A program made the position numbers and the translations under genes. DNA of 64,000 nucleotides, from NCBI GenBank assembly GCA_029781975.1, contig JAKOVQ010000046.1, positions 1-64,000 on the forward strand, in the 5' to 3' direction. Positions 59,776 through 64,000 of the stretch are shown in pieces. The stretch comes from Acidobacteriota bacterium. GTDB taxonomy: Bacteria > Acidobacteriota > Thermoanaerobaculia > UBA5066. The notes under the pieces are model-generated. The model did no database searches. It had not been told where the DNA came from and worked only from the letters and a program-made list of their open reading frames with translations. Numbering within the stretch: the stretch's first letter is position 1; each line of letters opens with the position of its first letter.

Positions 59776-61143
59776 TCATTCCCAGAGCTTCTGCCACCAC
59801 TTCTTCTCGCCGGTGACACCGGAGGGCTCGTCGAGCTTCATCCTCTTCCTGATGCCGTCGATCGGCCAGCCGGTCAGGCGGGCGAGGTTCTGCGCCTGCT
59901 GCTCCTGGCCCCGCCTCACCTGGTCGCGGTAGCCGCGCGCCGCCTCGCAGCCGACGTCTCCCGTGAAGGGGTGGCGGAGGACGTACCTCCCCTGGAAGTT
60001 CGAGGAGTCGGCGGTCTCCTGGAAGACGAGGTCCTCGGGGAACCGGTCGCGGTCGTAGCGGACGTGGAGGCGCGTCAGCATCACGTTGACCGCCCCGCCG
60101 CGCGGCGGGAGGGGCGCGGGCCGGACGCCCCCCGTGACGGCCGGGGCGCCGCCGTCGTCGAGCCAGAAGACGCCGAGCTTCCTCAGCTCCTCTCGCGAGA
60201 GGGGGTCGGCCGCGCACGGGTCGCACCACGACATGTTCCAGGCGTACTCGAGGAAAACCGTGCGCATCCCCTCCTTCCTCACGGCCGTGTCGAAGAGGGC
60301 CTTGTAGAAGTCGCCGAAGACGTCCTTGACGTAGAGCGGCACCTCGAGCTCCGAGGGGAGCTTCACCGTCCGGTAGTTCGTCGTCTCCACCCGCCCCCGG
60401 CGCGTCAGGGCGTAGATCAGGAGCTCCTGCGGGCCGGCGGCGTTCACCGTCCCGAGCCGGATCGGCAGCATGAACTTCGGCGTCTCGTAGGCGACCTGGA
60501 GCGGGCGGAGCATCGAGAATCCGAGCCTCGCCTGCTCGCCGAGGTTCACCTTCGCCACGAAGAAGCGCATCCCCTGCTTCAGGTAGCTCCCGAGGACCTG
60601 CGAGGCGCCCGGCGGGATCCGGTAGCCGTTCTCCCTCAGCCACGTCTCGAGCCCCGAGCTCTCCTTCGCCGAGAGGATCAGGATGTCGTACTCGCCGACG
60701 GTGTAGCTCGCCTCGACCGTCACCCCGAGCGCCTTCGCCCTCTCGGCCTTCGCGGCGCCGGCCGCGGACGGGGCGGCCATCCGGTCCATCATCACCGGCG
60801 GGTGGCACGGGTCCGGGTCGAAGTACTCCACGAGCCGCGGCGCGGAGTAGGCGTCGAGGTGGTCGATCACCGCCGGATCGCCGACGTGGATCTGCCCCCG
60901 CTCGAGGAACGTCGGGACCGGCACGACGAGGGCGAACTCCTTCGGCTCCCCCTTGAAGTCGCTCGCCATCGTCAGGACCGTCCGGTCGCCGTCCCTCACG
61001 AGGACGACGCGCGACGCCTCGTTGAAGAGCTTCGCGTCCGCCTTCGCGACGTAGAAGCCGCAGAAGGCGTCCGCCTCACGCGGGGAGAGGGGGGTGAGCA
61101 GCAGGATCGGGAGGAGGAGCGACGGCGGGGCGAGGCGCTTCAT
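59776..61143 (-). CDS. DUF2330 secreted protein
   Basis: The 455-residue protein has a signal peptide (1-26) and begins its mature part with [20 protein letters not shown], the DUF2330 signature. [19 protein letters not shown] and [10 protein letters not shown] follow, and [14 protein letters not shown] lies near residue 106. A MSWCDPC motif lies near 300. The family is extracytoplasmic with unknown function. The ATG lies within the end of the upstream RnfD-like gene (68-base overlap), which implies co-transcription and a shared role. Confidence 0.85.
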   Translation of the reverse strand: MKRLAPPSLLLPILLLTPLSPREADAFCGFYVAKADAKLFNEASRVVLVRDGDRTVLTMASDFKGEPKEFALVVPVPTFLERGQIHVGDPAVIDHLDAYSAPRLVEYFDPDPCHPPVMMDRMAAPSAAGAAKAERAKALGVTVEASYTVGEYDILILSAKESSGLETWLRENGYRIPPGASQVLGSYLKQGMRFFVAKVNLGEQARLGFSMLRPLQVAYETPKFMLPIRLGTVNAAGPQELLIYALTRRGRVETTNYRTVKLPSELEVPLYVKDVFGDFYKALFDTAVRKEGMRTVFLEYAWNMSWCDPCAADPLSREELRKLGVFWLDDGGAPAVTGGVRPAPLPPRGGAVNVMLTRLHVRYDRDRFPEDLVFQETADSSNFQGRYVLRHPFTGDVGCEAARGYRDQVRRGQEQQAQNLARLTGWPIDGIRKRMKLDEPSGVTGEKKWWQKLWE

Positions 61144-61963
61144 CGGGGGCTCCTTTCGTCGGCCAGGCGTACCGCGGGCCGGGGAGGAGGAGGTCGAGGA
61201 GGGGAACGAGCGGCGAGAGGGCGACCAGCGAGAGGACGAGGCCGTTGGTCCGGAAGAGGAGGAACTGGACGGCGTAGGCCCCCGCGGCGACGAGGGCGCC
61301 GAAGACGACGCGGCCGGCGCGCGAGTCGGGGGTGGTCTTCGGGTCGGAGATCATGAAGAAGGCGAAGAGGAGGAGCGACCCGCTCTCGACCTGGTGGAGG
61401 GGGATCGACGCCGGGTCGCCCAGCCGGAGGGCCCGCGCCGCCAGGAGCCCGGACCAGGCGAGGAGGAACGCCAGGGTCACGTCGCTCCGGCTCGAGCGGA
61501 AGACGACGAGGCCTCCGAGGCAGGCGACGAGGAAGGCGAGGAGGGCGGCGCTTCCCCACTGGCCCGGGGAGATCCACGCGAGGTCCGCGAGGTAGAGGAG
61601 GGCGAGGGCGAGCGTCGTCGGGTTGAAGAGGTGCTTGCCGCGGACCCTCACGAGGAACTTGCTCCCGACGGCGATCGCCGCCCCGAGGGCGGCGATCGCG
61701 AGCGCGTTCGTCCTGAGGAGGAGGCAGAGGGAGAGGGACGAGATCAGCGCGCTCTTCGGGTCGAAGCGGGGGAGCCGCGCAAGGGTCGTCCCGAGGAGCT
61801 GGACGGCGAGCGCCGTCCCGACCGTCACGGCCACCTGCGGCGCGCCGACGTCGAAGCCGAGCCGGCCGAGCCCCCACGCCAGGAGGAGCGCCAGCGACCC
61901 GATCTGGTACCAGCGCGGGTCCGCGGGGATGGAGGGACCCCTCACCGGGCCGGGGCGCGCCAT
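61076..61963 (-). CDS. RnfD/NqrB-like integral membrane protein
   Basis: The 295-residue protein has about nine membrane helices. KHLFNPTTLALALLYLADLA near residue 113 and FFMISDPKTTPDSRAGRVVF near 214 match the RnfD/NqrB/DUF2179-type membrane subunits. The final PLLDLLLPGPRYAW also fits. I see no SGAT-type motif for covalent FMN, and the other Rnf/Nqr genes are absent. It may be a stand-alone flavin or quinone protein working with the DUF2330 partner. The ATG at 61963 lacks a strong ribosome site. Confidence 0.78.
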   Translation of the reverse strand: MARPGPVRGPSIPADPRWYQIGSLALLLAWGLGRLGFDVGAPQVAVTVGTALAVQLLGTTLARLPRFDPKSALISSLSLCLLLRTNALAIAALGAAIAVGSKFLVRVRGKHLFNPTTLALALLYLADLAWISPGQWGSAALLAFLVACLGGLVVFRSSRSDVTLAFLLAWSGLLAARALRLGDPASIPLHQVESGSLLLFAFFMISDPKTTPDSRAGRVVFGALVAAGAYAVQFLLFRTNGLVLSLVALSPLVPLLDLLLPGPRYAWPTKGAPDEAPRPAVAPPPDPAAHPPLPA

Positions 61964-62213
61964 TCCGCCTCCGTCGCGCCGGAGGTCCGGCCGGACGGCG
62001 CCTCGAGCTCCTCGGGGCGTGCGAGCAGCCGGGCGAGGTGCGGGGTCCGGAGGGAAAGCATGCAGGCCATGGCACCCCCTCGGAGCGCGGTTTCGCGCCG
62101 ATCGTTCCCGAAAGACGCGCGGAGTGTACGGAATCGGCCCGCGGGGGGGAGAATCGCGCCGTCGCCCGGGGCGCCCGGCCGGGATCCCGCACCGGGCGGC
62201 GTGGGGGGAGCTG

Positions 62214-63134
62214 ATGGCGAAGATCGTCGTATCCGGCCTGATCAACGTGGAGACGACCGTGAAGGTGGACGGCTTCCCCGTCCCCTACTTCCCGGTCCGT
62301 TACCCGTTCTTCGGCGTGAACGTCTCCGTCTCGGGCGTCGGGTACAACGTGGCCAAGGCGTTGAAGGCGCTGGGGGACGACGTCTCGCTCCACGCCCTCG
62401 TCGCCCCCGACTTCACGGGGCGGCAGGTCCGGGCGGCCCTCGCGGCGGAAGGGCTCCCGGCCGACGGGATCGCCGAGGGGGCGACGGAGACGCCGCAGTC
62501 GGTGATCCTCTACGACGCCACCGGCCGCCGCCAGGTCCACGTCGACCTGAAGGACGTCCAGGAGCGCCCCTACCCCGCCGACGTCCTCGAGCGCGCCCTC
62601 TCCGAGGCGGACGCCGCGGCCCTGTGCAACATCAACTTCTCGCGTCCGTTCCTCAAGAGCGCGCGCGACAAGGGGGTCCTCGTCGCGACCGACGTCCACG
62701 TCCTCTCCGACCCGGAGGACCCGTACAACAAGGACTTCCTCGAGGCCGCCGACGTCCTCTTCCTCTCCGACGAGGGGCTCCCCGGGACCCCGGAGGAGTT
62801 CGCGAAGGAGCTCGTCGCGCGCTACGACCCGGAGGTCCTCGTCATCGGCCTCGGGCCGCGGGGAGCGCTCCTGTCGGTCCCGATCGACGACTTCGTCGGC
62901 CGGTTCCCGGCCGTCCGGACGCGGAAGGTGGTCAGCACGGTCGGGGCCGGGGACGCCCTCTTCTCCTCCTTCCTCCACGGCTACGCCAACACGAAGAACC
63001 CCTACGAATCGCTCCGGCAGGCGATGGTCTTCGCCTCGTGGAAGCTCGGGGCGGCGTCCGCCGCGGCGGGCTTCCTCGACGCCGTCGGGCTCGAGGACCT
63101 CGTCGGCTCTCCGCACGAGACGGTCCCGGGCTGA
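62214..63134 (+). CDS. PfkB-family sugar kinase
   Basis: The 306-residue ribokinase-fold protein has SVSGVGYNVAKALKALG near residue 40 and the catalytic TVGAGDALFSSFLHGY near 240 (anion hole GAGD). VIGLGPRGALL precedes it. It phosphorylates a sugar or nucleoside with ATP. GGGGGAG precedes the ATG. No sugar-pathway neighbour fixes the substrate. It is divergent from the RnfD-like gene across a 250-base gap with no other feature. Confidence 0.87.
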   Translation: MAKIVVSGLINVETTVKVDGFPVPYFPVRYPFFGVNVSVSGVGYNVAKALKALGDDVSLHALVAPDFTGRQVRAALAAEGLPADGIAEGATETPQSVILYDATGRRQVHVDLKDVQERPYPADVLERALSEADAAALCNINFSRPFLKSARDKGVLVATDVHVLSDPEDPYNKDFLEAADVLFLSDEGLPGTPEEFAKELVARYDPEVLVIGLGPRGALLSVPIDDFVGRFPAVRTRKVVSTVGAGDALFSSFLHGYANTKNPYESLRQAMVFASWKLGAASAAAGFLDAVGLEDLVGSPHETVPG

Positions 63135-63191
63135 TGGCGCGCCGCGATCACGCGGCCGGGAGAGCCACGCGGACGCTCGGCGGCGCTCGGC

Positions 63192-63197
63192 TATCCT
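63192..63197 (+). promoter_or_regulatory. Candidate -10 (TATCCT) of a leaderless transcript
   Basis: TATCCT ends 7 bases before the ATG at 63205, with no ribosome site. Confidence 0.35.
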
Positions 63198-63204
63198 CCG
63201 TCCG

Positions 63205-64000
63205 ATGACCACCGCGACCACGGTTCCCTTCACGCCCGCGCTCGCGGGATATGCGTACCGCGACCTCTTCCTCCCGGCCCGCCTCGCCGACCTCGACCGC
63301 GCGTTCCGCGACGGGCTCGCGAAGGGGGCGCCCGACCTCGCGGAGCGCTTCGAGCGCTACCGGGGCGGCGCCCGGCTCGGGGCGGTCGAGGAGTCCGCCC
63401 TCCTCGTCGAGGCGTCCCGCGCCCTCTCGGCGTTCGTCGCGCGCCTCTTCGGCGTCGAGCGCGAGCGGGAGGAGCTGAAGCGGAGGATCGAGGCCGAGGC
63501 GAGCCTCTTCCGCTTCCGGTGGTCCGTCGTCCAGAAGCGGGTGGCGAAGGCGTATCCCGACGCCGCGTCGCTCCGCGCGCTCGACGCCGCGTCGGCCGAC
63601 GGGGCGGGGCGCGCCGTCGTGGCGCTCCTCGCCGGGGCGGAGGCGAACGAGGAGGCGGCCGTCGCCCGCGCGGGCGTCGAGCTCCTCGAGCTCGCGGCCT
63701 CCCTCGCCGTCCCGCGGGGGAAGGACGCTTCCCTCTCGGTGGAGGCCGCCGCCGCGCGGGTGGCCGAGCTCTCCGGGGCGGCGAGCCGCGCGGGCCTTCC
63801 CGCCGGGGGCGACTCGGCGACGCGGGTCGCCGAGTGGACCGCGGCCTTCGACGCCTACGTCGCCCGGCTCCGCCTCGCCCCCGAGCACCATGGCCGGACC
63901 CGGCACTGGCCCTCCCTTCGCGTCCCCGCGCCGTTCCGGCTCGACGCGCTCGTGCCGACGTTCCGGACCGACCCGGCCCTCCCCGAGGAACGGACGGGCG
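63205..64000 (+). CDS. N-terminal part of a large protein, cut by the window edge
   Basis: The frame is open from the ATG at 63205 to the end of the window (265 residues). It is strongly helical, for example YRDLFLPARLADLDRAFRDG, ALSAFVARLFGVERERE and LFRFRWSVVQKRVAKAYP. This resembles the helical region that precedes the FAD/NAD domain in some large pyridine-nucleotide oxidoreductases, but no cofactor motif is reached. A high density of charged residues and codon use like the neighbours support a real gene. The identity is tentative. Confidence 0.55.
   Translation, partial: MTTATTVPFTPALAGYAYRDLFLPARLADLDRAFRDGLAKGAPDLAERFERYRGGARLGAVEESALLVEASRALSAFVARLFGVEREREELKRRIEAEASLFRFRWSVVQKRVAKAYPDAASLRALDAASADGAGRAVVALLAGAEANEEAAVARAGVELLELAASLAVPRGKDASLSVEAAAARVAELSGAASRAGLPAGGDSATRVAEWTAAFDAYVARLRLAPEHHGRTRHWPSLRVPAPFRLDALVPTFRTDPALPEERTG

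Noticed and set aside
1-64000. tRNA, rRNA or CRISPR loci
   Set aside because: Reading both strands, I saw no T-loop-like tRNA signature, ribosomal RNA sequence or evenly spaced direct repeats. A covariance-model scan would settle this.

Overview
This is a very GC-rich (about 70 %), gene-dense bacterial chromosome segment with many GTG and TTG starts, short gaps and ATGA/GTGA stop-start overlaps. The gene set suggests an Acidobacteriota-like lineage, perhaps Thermoanaerobaculia: membrane winged-helix regulators with beta-propellers, M56/BlaI pairs, a TonB receptor, TypA, a two-gene ergothioneine operon, and no mobile-element backbone. The assignment rests on gene style and is only moderately secure. 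I see no rRNA, tRNA, CRISPR array or intact insertion sequence.

Layout. 1-2.2 kb: the end of gltD, then a slightly less GC-rich patch with a secreted protein and a MntA-HepT toxin-antitoxin pair. 2.2-10.8 kb: pepD, a HELGH membrane protein, mutL, a pseudo-rhomboid, a metallo-beta-lactamase-fold hydrolase and an acyl-CoA synthetase. 10.8-18.2 kb: an ECF sigma/anti-sigma operon, typA, a CpcT-like protein fused to a second domain, and pcnB. 18.2-29.8 kb: a GT-C-like membrane protein, an amino-acid permease, a MinD-like ATPase, an RmlC-like epimerase, a NhaD-like antiporter, a MidA-like methyltransferase, a universal stress protein, an amidohydrolase and an HD protein. 29.8-35.6 kb: a glutamine-synthetase module, in which glnA sits behind a sigma-54-type promoter with two upstream dyads and converges on an unusually long glnE. 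35.6-45.0 kb: small enzymes, egtD-egtB, a response regulator with a histidine-kinase-like ATPase domain, a DDAH-like hydrolase and a BlaI/M56 pair. 45.0-53.3 kb: two secreted paralogues divergent from a CadC-type propeller regulator, then a lipoprotein RNase A-like toxin with a CdiI-like immunity gene. 53.4-64.0 kb: a TonB receptor, ilvA, a hydrolase-methyltransferase fusion, gpmA, a DUF2330/RnfD-like pair, a PfkB kinase and a truncated final gene.

The most striking item is glnE. Its two nucleotidyltransferase halves are separated by a GlnD-like pair of ACT domains, so the adenylylating enzyme may sense glutamine directly instead of through GlnD and PII. Its likely substrate, GlnA, is encoded next door and keeps the adenylylation tyrosine. 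The second is a free-standing, probably lipid-anchored RNase A-type toxin that keeps the four expected active-site residues and carries its own immunity gene. A third, genome-wide observation is that about fifteen genes have a -10-like hexamer ending 6-9 bases before the start codon, which points to extensive leaderless transcription.
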